64,000 bases of DNA from JAHECW01 sp964641415 (GTDB lineage: Bacteria > Acidobacteriota > Thermoanaerobaculia > Thermoanaerobaculales > Sulfomarinibacteraceae): the NCBI GenBank assembly GCA_964641415.1, contig CAZXMW010000006.1, forward strand, positions 74,868 to 138,867, given 5' to 3'. Under the pieces are notes generated by a model. That model did not search any database. It saw only the letters and a program-made list of their open reading frames with translations, and had not been told where the DNA came from. Shown here piece by piece: positions 17,474 through 26,171 of the stretch (positions within the stretch are counted from its first letter, which is position 1; each line of letters begins with the position of its first letter). Made by a program: the position numbers and the translations under genes.

Positions 17474-18859
17474 ATGAAGCAGGATCGAACTCTCTCCACA
17501 CCCCGGTTTCGCGCCTACGGCAGGAAGCACATCGACCGTCTCCCGGCTCTGAAACAGCTGACCCCGGAGCAGGTGATCGCATTGAAGACCGTTTCCGCCG
17601 TGCTGCCGTTCCGGGTCAACGACTACGTTCTCGACGAGCTGATCGATTGGACGAACATCCCGTCCGACCCGATCTACCAGCTGGTTTTTCCGCAGGTGGG
17701 AATGCTCGCGTTCGACGACTACAAAAGGCTCGAGCAGCTGGTGGTCTCAAACGCCTCGGAGGAGGAAACCGCGCGCGCGGCGCGCGCGGTCCAGATGCGC
17801 ATGAACCCGCATCCCTCCGGACAGCTCGACCTCAACGTTCCCATGGTTGACGGAGAGCCGCTTCCCGGCTGTCAGCACAAGTACCGCGAGACCGTCCTGT
17901 TCTTCCCGTCCCGCGGCCAGACCTGCCATGCGTACTGCACCTACTGCTTCCGGTGGGCGCAGTTCGTCGGTATCGACAGGCTGAAGTTCGCGAGCCACGA
18001 GGCCGAGTCGCTGGCGAACTACCTGTCCGAGCACAAAGAGGTCTCCGACGTCCTGTTCACCGGCGGTGACCCGATGATCATGTCGAGCTCGGCGCTGCGC
18101 AAGAGCATCGAGCCCTTCCTGGCCCCCGAGCTCGAGCACATCCGTTCGATCCGCATCGGCACCAAGGCGCTTTCGTACTGGCCGCACCGATTCACGACCG
18201 ACCGCGATGCGGAGGACGTGCTTCGCCTGTTCGAGCAGGTCCGCGCCGCCGGCAAGCAGATCGCGCTCATGGCGCACTTTTCACACCCCCGGGAGCTCCA
18301 ACCCCGCGAGGCGCGCATAGCCATGCGCCGAATCATCGACACAGGCACGATCATCCGAAGCCAGGCGCCGCTCATCCGCCACGTCAACGACGACGGCGAC
18401 GCGTGGGCCGAAATGTGGCGCCACCAGGTCCGTCTCGGCGCGGTTCCGTACTATATGTTCGTCGAGCGCGACACCGGCCCCAAGCGCTACTTCGAGGTTC
18501 CTCTGGCGCGGGCGCTCAGGATCTACAGCCGCGCGCTGGCTCAGGTCTCGGGTCTCGCGAGGACAGCCCGTGGACCGTCCATGTCGGCAACGCCCGGCAA
18601 GGTCCAGGTCGACGGCATCACTGAAATCAACAACGAGCGCGTCTTCGTGCTCAAGATCATCCAGGGCCGCGACCCGGAGTGGACCAACCGCGTGTTTTTC
18701 GCCCATTTCGACTCCACCGCGACCTGGCTCGACGACCTCAGCCCGGCCTTCGGCGAGCGCGAGTTCTTCTTCGATCCCCACATGCGATCCATGTACGAGG
18801 GCGCCTGGCAACCCGACTGGGTGGGACCGGACGGCGAGGACGCCGAGCTCTCCGCCTGA
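17474..18859 (+). CDS. KamA-family (lysine 2,3-aminomutase-like) radical SAM enzyme
   Basis: This is a 461-residue radical SAM protein. The cluster motif is CHAYCTYC, with Cys151, Cys155 and Cys158 (CxxxCxxC). The SAM-binding GGDP motif (FTGGDPMIMSS) follows, and near the C-terminus GPSMSATPGKVQVDG carries the Lys expected to bind PLP in this family. Members move an amino group from C2 to C3 of lysine or related amino acids; EF-P beta-lysylation enzymes are a sub-branch, but they are shorter (about 340 residues). ATG at 17474 follows AAAGGGGGTGG. Neighbours (SDR, patatin, aldehyde dehydrogenase) do not reveal the substrate. Confidence 0.85.
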   Translation: MKQDRTLSTPRFRAYGRKHIDRLPALKQLTPEQVIALKTVSAVLPFRVNDYVLDELIDWTNIPSDPIYQLVFPQVGMLAFDDYKRLEQLVVSNASEEETARAARAVQMRMNPHPSGQLDLNVPMVDGEPLPGCQHKYRETVLFFPSRGQTCHAYCTYCFRWAQFVGIDRLKFASHEAESLANYLSEHKEVSDVLFTGGDPMIMSSSALRKSIEPFLAPELEHIRSIRIGTKALSYWPHRFTTDRDAEDVLRLFEQVRAAGKQIALMAHFSHPRELQPREARIAMRRIIDTGTIIRSQAPLIRHVNDDGDAWAEMWRHQVRLGAVPYYMFVERDTGPKRYFEVPLARALRIYSRALAQVSGLARTARGPSMSATPGKVQVDGITEINNERVFVLKIIQGRDPEWTNRVFFAHFDSTATWLDDLSPAFGEREFFFDPHMRSMYEGAWQPDWVGPDGEDAELSA

Positions 18860-18903
18860 CCTTCATGGGACGCTTTGTACAATGACCCCGGTGGGACCGG
18901 GGT
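18856..18903 (+). promoter_or_regulatory. Promoter and leader hairpin of the SDR-patatin unit
   Basis: CTGACC (18856-18861), 16-base spacer, TACAAT (18878-18883). The start of the predicted transcript contains a perfect 8-bp hairpin with a 3-base loop (ACCCCGGT-GGG-ACCGGGGT, 18885-18903), and a GGAGGT ribosome site follows at about 18914. The hairpin may stabilise the transcript or mark the end of the upstream gene. Confidence 0.45.
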
Positions 18904-18924
18904 CGTTGCGCGTGGAGGTGAGCC

Positions 18925-19701
18925 ATGGCAGTTGATCTGACCGGCAGAACCGTGCTCGTGACCGGTGCGTCGAGCGGAATCGGTCAAGCCTGCGCAGAGA
19001 TCTTCGCCGAAGCCGGATGCCGGCTGATCCTCGCGGCACGCCGGCGCGACCGGCTCGACGAGCTGGCTGCGCGTCTTCGAGCCGAGACACGAACCGAGGT
19101 GTCGGCCTCGGCCCTTGACGTCCGCGACCGGAAGGCGGTCGACGCATTCGTCGGCGGTTTCGAACCGGCGTGGTCCGACATCGATATTCTCGTCAACAAC
19201 GCCGGGCTCGCACGCGGCCTCGCCCCGCTGCACGAGGGCGAGGTCGCCGACTGGGAGCAGATGATCGACACCAACGTCAAGGGGCTGCTCTGGGTCACGC
19301 GCGCGGTGCTGCCCGGCATGGTCGAGCGCGGCAGCGGCCACGTCATCAACATCGGCTCCATCGCCGGCCACGAGACCTACCCGGGCGGCAACGTCTACTG
19401 CGCGTCCAAGCACGCGGTGACGGCGATCGGGCGGGCACTCAACATCGACACCCTGGGAACCGGCGTCCGGGTGAGCTCGGTCGATCCGGGACTGGTGGAG
19501 ACCGAGTTCTCGGTGGTCCGCTTCCACGGTGACCAGAAGCGGGCTGATATCGTCTACGAGGGACTCGATCCCCTGACCGGCCGCGACGTTGCCGACGCCG
19601 TACTCTACTGCGCCACGCGGCCGCCCCACGCAAACGTCCGCGAGATGGTCCTGATGCCGTCCGCCCAGGCGTCGTCGGTCCACGTCCACCGGAAGTCATG
19701 A
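18925..19701 (+). CDS. Short-chain dehydrogenase/reductase, YdfG-like
   Basis: This is a 258-residue classical SDR. It has the NAD(P)-binding TGASSGIG near residue 14, AARRRDR (Arg suggesting NADP), NNAG, the catalytic Ser in IGSIAG, and Tyr/Lys in YCASK. The C-terminal part (DPGLVETEFSVVRFHGD) closely matches the YdfG group, NADP-dependent 3-hydroxy acid (serine/L-allo-threonine) dehydrogenases that also reduce malonic semialdehyde. GGAGGT precedes the ATG. The gene overlaps the patatin gene by 4 bases. Confidence 0.88.
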   Translation: MAVDLTGRTVLVTGASSGIGQACAEIFAEAGCRLILAARRRDRLDELAARLRAETRTEVSASALDVRDRKAVDAFVGGFEPAWSDIDILVNNAGLARGLAPLHEGEVADWEQMIDTNVKGLLWVTRAVLPGMVERGSGHVINIGSIAGHETYPGGNVYCASKHAVTAIGRALNIDTLGTGVRVSSVDPGLVETEFSVVRFHGDQKRADIVYEGLDPLTGRDVADAVLYCATRPPHANVREMVLMPSAQASSVHVHRKS

Positions 19702-20528
19702 CCCGCCGCGCCCTGTTCATGGCCACCGGCGCGAACCGGGGCGCCTGGTACGCCGGTCTGCTCGGGCCCCTGCAGGAGGCCGGTATCGGCTTCGAGCTCA
19801 TTGCAGGAGTGTCCGCCGGCGGCATCGCCGCGGCCTGGTTCGCCGCCGGCGACGAGGAGACGCTCATCGACTCGTGGCGGCAGGCGGACCCCTATCGGGT
19901 GGCCGTCCACCCGTGGCTCAGCGCCGGCCGGTGGCGGACCGTCGATCGCCTGATCCGGGACATCACCCTGAAGACCATGGATGTCGAGGCGGCGCGGACG
20001 TCGGCGATCGAGGTCCGGATCGCCGCCGCCCGGATCGTCCGGTCCGGTTTTCCGCTGCCACGCTTCGATCTCGAAGTGCTCGGCAACCGGACGGCTCGCG
20101 ACCGCGACCACTTCGGCCGAATGCTCCGGGCGACGGGCTTCGTGCCCTGGATCAACGGGTGCAGGAGCGCGGTCGAGATCGACGGCGAACGCTACATGGA
20201 CGGCGGGCTGGTCAACCGGACGCCCCTGGGGATGGTGCCGGAGGACAGCTTTGACGAGCTCTGGATCGCGGTCTGCTCGCCGAGCGGGACCGCCGAGCTC
20301 GAGCGAACGCTTGCCGGGAACCGGCGGCGCGAGCGGCTGGTCGTGGTGACACCCGGCGCCGATCTCCCCGCCGGTCGCTGGACCATGGACTGGCCGACCA
20401 TCGGGCGCACGATCGAGCTCGGGCGCGAGGACATGCGCCGCGCCATCGGGAGATCTCGAACGGACGGCGGGCAGGTGGTCGTCGGGGCGGGCTCGGACCG
20501 CCTCCTGGCGGCTCTCGATCGTCGCTGA
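19698..20528 (+). CDS. Patatin-like phospholipase
   Basis: This is a 276-residue patatin-family acyl hydrolase, with the nucleophile Ser39 in GVSAGG and Asp168 in the DGG motif (YMDGGLVNRTPL), the two parts of the catalytic dyad. An oxyanion-hole-like Gly-rich segment (TGANRGAWYAG) is near the N-terminus. There is no signal peptide, so a cytoplasmic or membrane-surface role is likely. It is coupled to the SDR by an ATGA overlap. After the stop, another frame (20529-20625) reads like the end of a protein, so the C-terminus may be altered by a frameshift (see findings). Confidence 0.85.
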   Translation: MTRRALFMATGANRGAWYAGLLGPLQEAGIGFELIAGVSAGGIAAAWFAAGDEETLIDSWRQADPYRVAVHPWLSAGRWRTVDRLIRDITLKTMDVEAARTSAIEVRIAAARIVRSGFPLPRFDLEVLGNRTARDRDHFGRMLRATGFVPWINGCRSAVEIDGERYMDGGLVNRTPLGMVPEDSFDELWIAVCSPSGTAELERTLAGNRRRERLVVVTPGADLPAGRWTMDWPTIGRTIELGREDMRRAIGRSRTDGGQVVVGAGSDRLLAALDRR

Positions 20529-20655
20529 CCGACTCGACGAGCACGGCAACGGCGTGGTTTTCGTCCTGCCCGTGGAGCGGGTGGCCGGGATCAAGGAGGA
20601 GATCGTCCGTCGCACCCCCGAGTGATCGCTTCTCTGCCGCACTGCGTCGATCGGC

Positions 20656-20661
20656 TACAAT
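20656..20661 (+). promoter_or_regulatory. -10 box for a leaderless aldehyde dehydrogenase transcript
   Basis: TACAAT ends six bases before the ATG at 20668, which would put the transcription start on the first base of the start codon. No Shine-Dalgarno sequence is present. Confidence 0.5.
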
Positions 20662-20667
20662 CGGCCG

Positions 20668-22308
20668 ATGAACCTGCCTCAGCACTCCATGATCGGCAAT
20701 CGCGAGGTCGAGGGACCTCGCACCATCACCTCGGTCAATCCCGCCACCGAAGCCGAGATCGGCCGCGCTTCCGCCATCGGGGCCGACGGCGTCGAGCTCG
20801 CGGTCGGCGCCGCCCGAGAGGCTTTCTCCGGCTGGGCTGCGACTCCGGTCGAGGAGCGCCAGGAGCTCCTCTGGCGTTGGCTCGAGATCTTCATCGACGA
20901 GGGTGAGGAGCTGGCGGCCCTGATGTCGGCCGAGAACGGCAAGCCGATCTCCGAGGCGCTGCTGGTCGATATCGTGCCGGCCTGCGCAACCCTCGAGTAC
21001 TGGGCGAGGACGGCGGCGGAGCAGCTCGCCTTCCGGCCGGCGCCGCCCGACCAGCTGCTGTTCGCCCACTGGCGGGTCGCCGGCTACCGCTTCGACCCCC
21101 TCGGCGTGCTGGCGGCCATCACGCCGTGGAACTACCCGGTGGCGATCCCCATGTGGGAGATCGTGCCGGCGTTGGTGGCGGGCAACACCATGGTGTTCAA
21201 GCCGGCGTCGGCCACCGTACTCACTGGATTGGCTCTCGTCGACCAGGCCCGCCGTGCCGGGCTGCCTGCCGGCGTGCTCAACGGCGTTTCCCTGCCGGGT
21301 TCGGCCACCGACGCTCTGGTCGACCATCCCGACGTCAAAAAGGTGCTGTTCACCGGCTCGGTGGACATCGGCCGCCACGTCGCCCGGCGCTGCGCCGAAC
21401 GGATCGTCCCGGTTCAGCTCGAACTCGGCGGCAACGACGCCGCGGTGGTCGCTGCCGATGCGCCACTGGAGCGCACCGCCCGCGCATTGGTCTGGGCGGC
21501 GTTCATGAACTCCGGGCAGTCGTGCGCCTCGGTGGAGCGGGTCTTCGTCGTCGACGAGGTGCACGATGCACTGGTGCGTCGCATCGTCCGTCTGACCGAC
21601 GAGCTTGTCGTCGGCGATCCGAGCCGGAGGGACACCGACCTCGGGCCGCTGACCACCCGTAGCCAGCGCGATATCGTCGTCGAGCACGTCGCCGACGCGG
21701 TGGCCAAGGGAGCGAAGGTGCTGACCGGCGGCGAGCTGCCGGACGGGCCGGGCTGGTTCTACCCGCCGACGGTTCTGGCCGACGTCACCGACGACATGGT
21801 CATGATGCACGAGGAGACCTTCGGCCCGATCATGCCCATCATGCGGGTCGCGGACCTCGACGAGGCCGTCGCGAAGGCCAACGACTCGCGCTTCGGGCTC
21901 ACTGCGTCGGGGTTCACGACGTCGCGGGACACCGCCGAGCGGCTTCAGCGCGAGCTTGCCGCCGGTGCGGTCGGTATCAACGAGCACGGGATCGTCGCCG
22001 CTGGCGAGGTCACCGCGAGCTGGGGCGGGCTCGGCGAGAGCGGCATCGGCCGGTCCCACGGACCCTTCGGGCTGCACGAGCTGGTCAACGTCAAGTACAT
22101 CTTCACCGAACCCGGCAGCGACGCCGCCGCGCCCTGGCACTACCCCTACGACGAGGACTTCGGCCGGTTCATCGGCGCCGCGATGCCGTTCCTCTACACC
22201 CAGGGGATGGGCAAGTACGCGCACCTCAAGGACCTCGCGTCGACCCGTCGGTTCTCCGAGCGCGTCCGGAAGACCACGCTGGCGAAGAACCTCCGGAAGC
22301 TGCTGTAG
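20668..22308 (+). CDS. Aldehyde dehydrogenase family protein
   Basis: This is a 546-residue NAD(P)-dependent aldehyde dehydrogenase. PWNYPVAIP and the FTGS loop are the cofactor-binding parts. Glu252 (QLELGGND) is the general base and Cys286 (NSGQSCASVERV) the nucleophile. The C-terminus is about 50 residues longer than in typical 480-500-residue members (APWHYPYDEDFGRF … KNLRKLL). Such a tail occurs in a subgroup of succinate-semialdehyde-type enzymes, though the substrate is not evident here. It appears to be transcribed from its own promoter as a leaderless mRNA. Confidence 0.9.
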   Translation: MNLPQHSMIGNREVEGPRTITSVNPATEAEIGRASAIGADGVELAVGAAREAFSGWAATPVEERQELLWRWLEIFIDEGEELAALMSAENGKPISEALLVDIVPACATLEYWARTAAEQLAFRPAPPDQLLFAHWRVAGYRFDPLGVLAAITPWNYPVAIPMWEIVPALVAGNTMVFKPASATVLTGLALVDQARRAGLPAGVLNGVSLPGSATDALVDHPDVKKVLFTGSVDIGRHVARRCAERIVPVQLELGGNDAAVVAADAPLERTARALVWAAFMNSGQSCASVERVFVVDEVHDALVRRIVRLTDELVVGDPSRRDTDLGPLTTRSQRDIVVEHVADAVAKGAKVLTGGELPDGPGWFYPPTVLADVTDDMVMMHEETFGPIMPIMRVADLDEAVAKANDSRFGLTASGFTTSRDTAERLQRELAAGAVGINEHGIVAAGEVTASWGGLGESGIGRSHGPFGLHELVNVKYIFTEPGSDAAAPWHYPYDEDFGRFIGAAMPFLYTQGMGKYAHLKDLASTRRFSERVRKTTLAKNLRKLL

Positions 22309-22509
22309 AGCGGATCTGTCAGCCGTCAGCTTCCGGCTCGGTCTGCTGCAGGATTCGAGACCAAGGGATTTTTCATAGAGGGTGCGCCCGCGGTGGCGCG
22401 AGCGCTTCGACAAGCGACCGGGGACCTTCGTGGCGTAGGCGTCCCCGTCTGCGATGGCTCGCGAACGTCGTGCGGTGGGCTCAGAGCTGACCACTGAGAG
22501 CCGAAGGCT

Positions 22510-23067
22510 TCACTCCGACGGGATCCCCTCGACCAGGAACACGCGGTAGTCCGGGTGCGGGTAGGCGTGGATCTTGGGCATGGCGCTGAACAGCCAGCCG
22601 GTGTAGTCCTCCTTGCCGTCCTCGCTGATGACGACCCTGGCGGCCGGGTTGAGCGGGTCGGCCGAGCGGCTGGTGATGCCGCTCTCGTTCATCATGAAAT
22701 CCGGGATGAAGGTCTCGGCCTGGACGGTCAGGCCGCTGTCGCCGAGCGTCGTCCTGCCGCCCACCTCGACGTCATGGACCGCCTCGTCTCCGGTCTCCAG
22801 ATTGACCAGACGGACGCGGATCGCCCGCCAGTCGGCGGCGATCCCAGGGTCGAGGGTGACCTCGGCGTTGATCCCGTCGTCGGCGTGCATCGAATCGTCC
22901 ATGGCCTTCGCGTGAACGTCGTCATCGGGCATGGCGGCGACGGCTTCGGCCGGCGGGCCCGCGTGCGCGGAGGCGGTGTCGATGTCATCGGCTGTCGGTC
23001 GGGTGACGTCCCCGCAACCGGCGGTGACGAGACTGATGACGGTCAGGATGAGCAACGAGTGGCGCAT
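22510..23067 (-). CDS. DUF2155 domain lipoprotein
   Basis: This is a 185-residue exported protein with an N-terminal lipoprotein-type signal (MRHSLLILTVISLVTAGCGD; Cys18 predicted lipidated, although Thr at -3 is less common). An Asp/His/Met-rich linker follows (about 40-75, DDDVHAKAMDDSMHADDG), then a DUF2155 domain (VRLVNLETGDEAVHDVEVGG … GWLFSAMPKIHAYPHPDYRVFL). DUF2155 proteins are found in Proteobacteria and Acidobacteriota and have no known function. GGAGG lies at a normal distance before the ATG, and a TATACT box lies about 19 bases upstream of it. The His/Met/Asp linker might bind metal; that is speculation. Confidence 0.85.
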   Translation of the reverse strand: MRHSLLILTVISLVTAGCGDVTRPTADDIDTASAHAGPPAEAVAAMPDDDVHAKAMDDSMHADDGINAEVTLDPGIAADWRAIRVRLVNLETGDEAVHDVEVGGRTTLGDSGLTVQAETFIPDFMMNESGITSRSADPLNPAARVVISEDGKEDYTGWLFSAMPKIHAYPHPDYRVFLVEGIPSE

Positions 23068-23249
23068 GGTCGTCCTCCAGCGGCGGAGTATACCCGCCCC
23101 CTTCGGCGATGTCCGCACCGGTTCGTCAGGCGAAATTTCTCGGCGACGTGCCGCCGCGGAGCTCCGACACCGGCGCCGGTGCTTGCCCGGGCCCGTCCGT
23201 GCGGCTAGCATTGTCGGACCCGTTACCGAGCCGAGCGTCGGGGAGGACC

Positions 23250-25037
23250 ATGGATCGCCTGTACGAGCTCGTCAGCACCGTCATCACAACCGTGTCGGGT
23301 TATGTCTGGGGCTGGCCCGAGCAGCTGCCGCTCATCGTCGTGCTGCTGGTCGGCACCGGTCTCATCACGACGGTGCGGCTGAGCTGGATTCAGGTCCGCT
23401 ACTTCCGACACGGAGTCCGGGTGATTCGCGGCGAGTACGACGATCCCGAGCACGAGGGAGACCTTTCACACTTCCAGGCGCTGTCCACCGCGCTGTCGGC
23501 GACCGTCGGCATCGGCAACATCGCCGGGGTGGCGACGGCGATCCACTACGGTGGCCCCGGCGCGCTGTTCTGGATGTGGGTGACCGCGGTCTTCGGGATG
23601 GCGCTGAAGTACACCGAGTGCACCCTGTCCATGAAGTTCCGGATCATACTGCCCGGCGGCGCAGCGGCCGGCGGACCGATGTACTCCATCGAGCGCGGGC
23701 TCGGGAAGTCGTGGAAGCCCCTGGCCGTGGCCTTCGCCGGTTTCGCGGTGATCTCCTCCTTCGGGTCGGGCAATGCCGTCCAGTCGTTCACGGTGGCCGA
23801 CCAGTTTCGCCAGGACCTCGGGGTTCCGACCTGGATCACCGGGCTGGTCATGGCGAGCCTGGTCGCGGCCGTGATCCTGGGCGGCATCCGCCGGATCGGC
23901 CGGGTGACTTCGAAGCTGGTGCCGTTCATGGCGGCGGTCTATGTCGGCACCGCCATGGTGGTGCTCGCGCTCAACATCGGCGAGGTGCCGGAGACCCTGT
24001 GGTTGATCCTGACCTCGGCCTTCCAGCCGGCGGCCCAGATCGGCGGCTTCGCCGGCGGCACCTTCATCTTCATGCTGACCTGGGGAATCAAGCGCGGGCT
24101 GTTCTCCAATGAATCCGGGCAGGGCTCGGCGCCGATCGCCCACGCCGCGGCCAAAACCGATGAACCGATCCGCGAGGGCGTTGTCGCCATGCTCGGGCCG
24201 TTCATCGACACCCTGCTCATCTGCACCATGACCGGGCTCGTGATCCTGACCTCCGGCGTCTGGCACGACAAGCAGGAGCAACAGGTCGTCGTCAACGAGC
24301 AGTCGGCGGTCCTCGCGGTGGCCGACACCGCTCGGGTCGGGGTCAACGGCGAGCTCGCCGCTGCTGATCTCGCGGTCGGCGAGCTCCTGGTCGACGACGG
24401 CCGGCCGGTGGACTTCCAGCTGATCCGGAACCACTCGCTGGTCGACAACCCGCAACTGCTGGTGACCGCCGGCGCGGTGCTCACGACCGACCTCAGACCG
24501 TTCGACGGTACGCTGGTGCTCGGCGCCGACGCCGGGGGCGAGCTCGAGCTCGCTTCCTTGAGAGACCGCGCCGGAGCGGCCGTGGCCGGCACCCTGGTGC
24601 TGCGCGGCGAGGCCATGCAGAATGGCTCCCCGCTCACCGCGTGGGCGTTCCAGCGCGGACTGGGCAAGCTGGCCGGCGGCCAGGGCCACCTCCTGATCAC
24701 CATGGCGGTATTCCTGTTCGGGCTGTCGACCGCCATCAGCTGGTCGTACTACGGCGACCGATCGATCCTGTACCTGGTCGGCCCGAGGTGGGTTGTACCG
24801 TACCGCGTGGTGTTCTGCATCGCGCACTTTCTCGGCGCGGTGTACTCGCTCGAGCTCGTGTGGGCCTTCGGCGACATGGCGCTCGGGCTCATGACCGTGC
24901 CAAACCTGATCTCGATCCTTCTGCTCACGGGCGTCGTCAAAGGCTGGACCAAGGAGTACGTCGACCACGGCAAGCTCGAACCGCCGGAGCACATCGTCCA
25001 GGCTCGCCGTGACGCCGCCCGCCGTTCGAAACGGTGA
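23250..25037 (+). CDS. AGCS-family sodium:alanine symporter with large internal insertion
   Basis: This is a 595-residue transporter. The AGCS signature region (ATVGIGNIAGVATAIHYGGPGALFWMW) is at about residues 84-111, followed by the family's membrane helices and NESGQGSAPIAHAA (287-300). Canonical members have about 450-500 residues. Here about 118 residues (341-458) are inserted between the helix ending VILTSGVW and the next transmembrane segments, with a polar, beta-rich composition (VVVNEQSAVLAVADTARVGV…). ATG at 23250 follows GGGAGGA. It probably imports alanine or glycine with sodium. Confidence 0.88.
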   Translation: MDRLYELVSTVITTVSGYVWGWPEQLPLIVVLLVGTGLITTVRLSWIQVRYFRHGVRVIRGEYDDPEHEGDLSHFQALSTALSATVGIGNIAGVATAIHYGGPGALFWMWVTAVFGMALKYTECTLSMKFRIILPGGAAAGGPMYSIERGLGKSWKPLAVAFAGFAVISSFGSGNAVQSFTVADQFRQDLGVPTWITGLVMASLVAAVILGGIRRIGRVTSKLVPFMAAVYVGTAMVVLALNIGEVPETLWLILTSAFQPAAQIGGFAGGTFIFMLTWGIKRGLFSNESGQGSAPIAHAAAKTDEPIREGVVAMLGPFIDTLLICTMTGLVILTSGVWHDKQEQQVVVNEQSAVLAVADTARVGVNGELAAADLAVGELLVDDGRPVDFQLIRNHSLVDNPQLLVTAGAVLTTDLRPFDGTLVLGADAGGELELASLRDRAGAAVAGTLVLRGEAMQNGSPLTAWAFQRGLGKLAGGQGHLLITMAVFLFGLSTAISWSYYGDRSILYLVGPRWVVPYRVVFCIAHFLGAVYSLELVWAFGDMALGLMTVPNLISILLLTGVVKGWTKEYVDHGKLEPPEHIVQARRDAARRSKR

Positions 25038-25051
25038 GCGGTCGGAGCATC

Positions 25052-25080
25052 AACCGCCAAGACGCGAAGAGCGCGAAGGG
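25052..25080. repeat. CCGCCAAGACGCGAAG-type intergenic repeat
   Basis: ACCGCCAAGACGCGAAGAG followed by CGCGAAGGG lies between two convergent genes. It is of the same type as arms at 29431-29504 and 33050-33165. Confidence 0.5.
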
Positions 25081-25134
25081 TCGCAGGTGTTGAACCGGCA
25101 TTGCTCGGCGGCCTTTGCCTGTTTGCGGTCAATC

Positions 25135-25956
25135 CTATCGCTGGCAGGAGCGGCACCAGACGGTGGAGCGGTTGGCGATGCGGGTGTCCTCGAGGGTGGT
25201 TTTGCACCGCGGGCAGGGCGTGCCGGCCTTGCCGTAGACCTGCAGGGAAACGGCGAAGAGGCCGAAGTTGCCGTCCGGCGTGGAGTAGTCGCGAATCGTC
25301 GTCCCGCCCTGCTCGACGGCTTCGGCGAGCACCGACCGGACCTCTGAGGCGAGTCGGCGGAGACGGGGCAGCGCCGTCCGGCAGCCGCGACGGCTCGGTC
25401 GGATCCCGGCCCGCCACAGCGCCTCGGCGGCGTAGATGTTGCCGATGCCGGCGACCAGGTGCTGGTCGAGGATGAGCGACTTGACCGGCGACCGGCGAGC
25501 GCGGAGCAGGGGAGGCAGGACGTCCTCCAGACCCGGGTCGAGGGGCTCGACTCCCAGGGCCGAAAGAGAGGGGTCGCGAGCCTCGTCGCCCGGCTCGAGC
25601 CAGACCGCGAGGCCGAAGCGGCGCGGGTCGACGAAGCGGAGCTCGCGGCAGTCGTCGAGCGTGAGCACGAGGTGCGTGTGGTCGAGCTCGATCGCCGACC
25701 CACCGCCGAGCAGCAGCCGGCCCGACATCCCGAGGTGGATCATGAGCGCACCGCCGCCCTCGACGTCGAGGAGCAGGAATTTGCCGCGCCGGCGCGCGCC
25801 TGTGAAGGCGCGGCCCTCGAGACGCGAAGCGATGAGCGCGACGTCGAGCGGGCGGCGCATCATCACCGGCCGGCCTCGGACTCGCGTTACCGATCGATCG
25901 GCCAGACCGATCTCGAGCGCTCGTCGTACCGTCTCGACCTCGGGCAGCTCAGGCAT
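25135..25956 (-). CDS. mutM: Formamidopyrimidine-DNA glycosylase
   Basis: This is a 273-residue bifunctional base-excision repair glycosylase/AP-lyase. The N-terminus is the invariant PELPEVET (Pro2 is the Schiff-base nucleophile after Met removal). RRGKFLLL carries the conserved Lys, and the C-terminal zinc finger has the CPRC…CRSC cysteine pairs. It removes 8-oxoguanine and opened purines. It has a TATGAT box six bases before the ATG and so is probably leaderless. The AP-endonuclease gene xthA is 209 bases upstream on the same strand, so the two pathway steps are neighbours. Confidence 0.95.
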   Translation of the reverse strand: MPELPEVETVRRALEIGLADRSVTRVRGRPVMMRRPLDVALIASRLEGRAFTGARRRGKFLLLDVEGGGALMIHLGMSGRLLLGGGSAIELDHTHLVLTLDDCRELRFVDPRRFGLAVWLEPGDEARDPSLSALGVEPLDPGLEDVLPPLLRARRSPVKSLILDQHLVAGIGNIYAAEALWRAGIRPSRRGCRTALPRLRRLASEVRSVLAEAVEQGGTTIRDYSTPDGNFGLFAVSLQVYGKAGTPCPRCKTTLEDTRIANRSTVWCRSCQR

Positions 25957-25962
25957 CGCGCC

Positions 25963-25968
25963 ATCATA
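25963..25968 (-). promoter_or_regulatory. -10 box for leaderless mutM
   Basis: TATGAT (25968-25963) is followed by GGCGCG and the ATG at 25956. Confidence 0.5.
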
Positions 25969-26033
25969 GCGGGTTGGGTGGAATCAACCGCAACGACGCC
26001 AGCAATGCACGTGCGCCGCAGGGATCCAGCGCC

Positions 26034-26075
26034 GATGAATGAATGAGGAATGAGGAATGAGGAATGAGGAATGAT
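26034..26075. repeat. GAATGAG heptanucleotide array
   Basis: Six heptamers in a row: GATGAAT, then four exact GAATGAG (26041-26068), then GAATGAT, followed by degenerate copies to about 26090. It is AT-rich compared with the surroundings. Confidence 0.85.
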
Positions 26076-26143
26076 GAAAAGAGGAATGACATCGCGGGGC
26101 TTGGTCCGGGTTGAGCAGCATTCTGCGATGAAATGCAGACCTG

Positions 26144-26171
26144 CTCACTCTTCACTCTTCACTCTTCACTC
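26144..26171. repeat. TTCACTC heptanucleotide array overlapping the xthA stop
   Basis: Three exact TTCACTC units (26151-26171) plus one imperfect copy before them. The last unit supplies the TGA stop codon of xthA, read on the minus strand. Confidence 0.8.

Noticed and set aside
26034..26171. Possible CRISPR array
   Set aside because: Units are only 7 bases with no spacers, and no cas genes are nearby.
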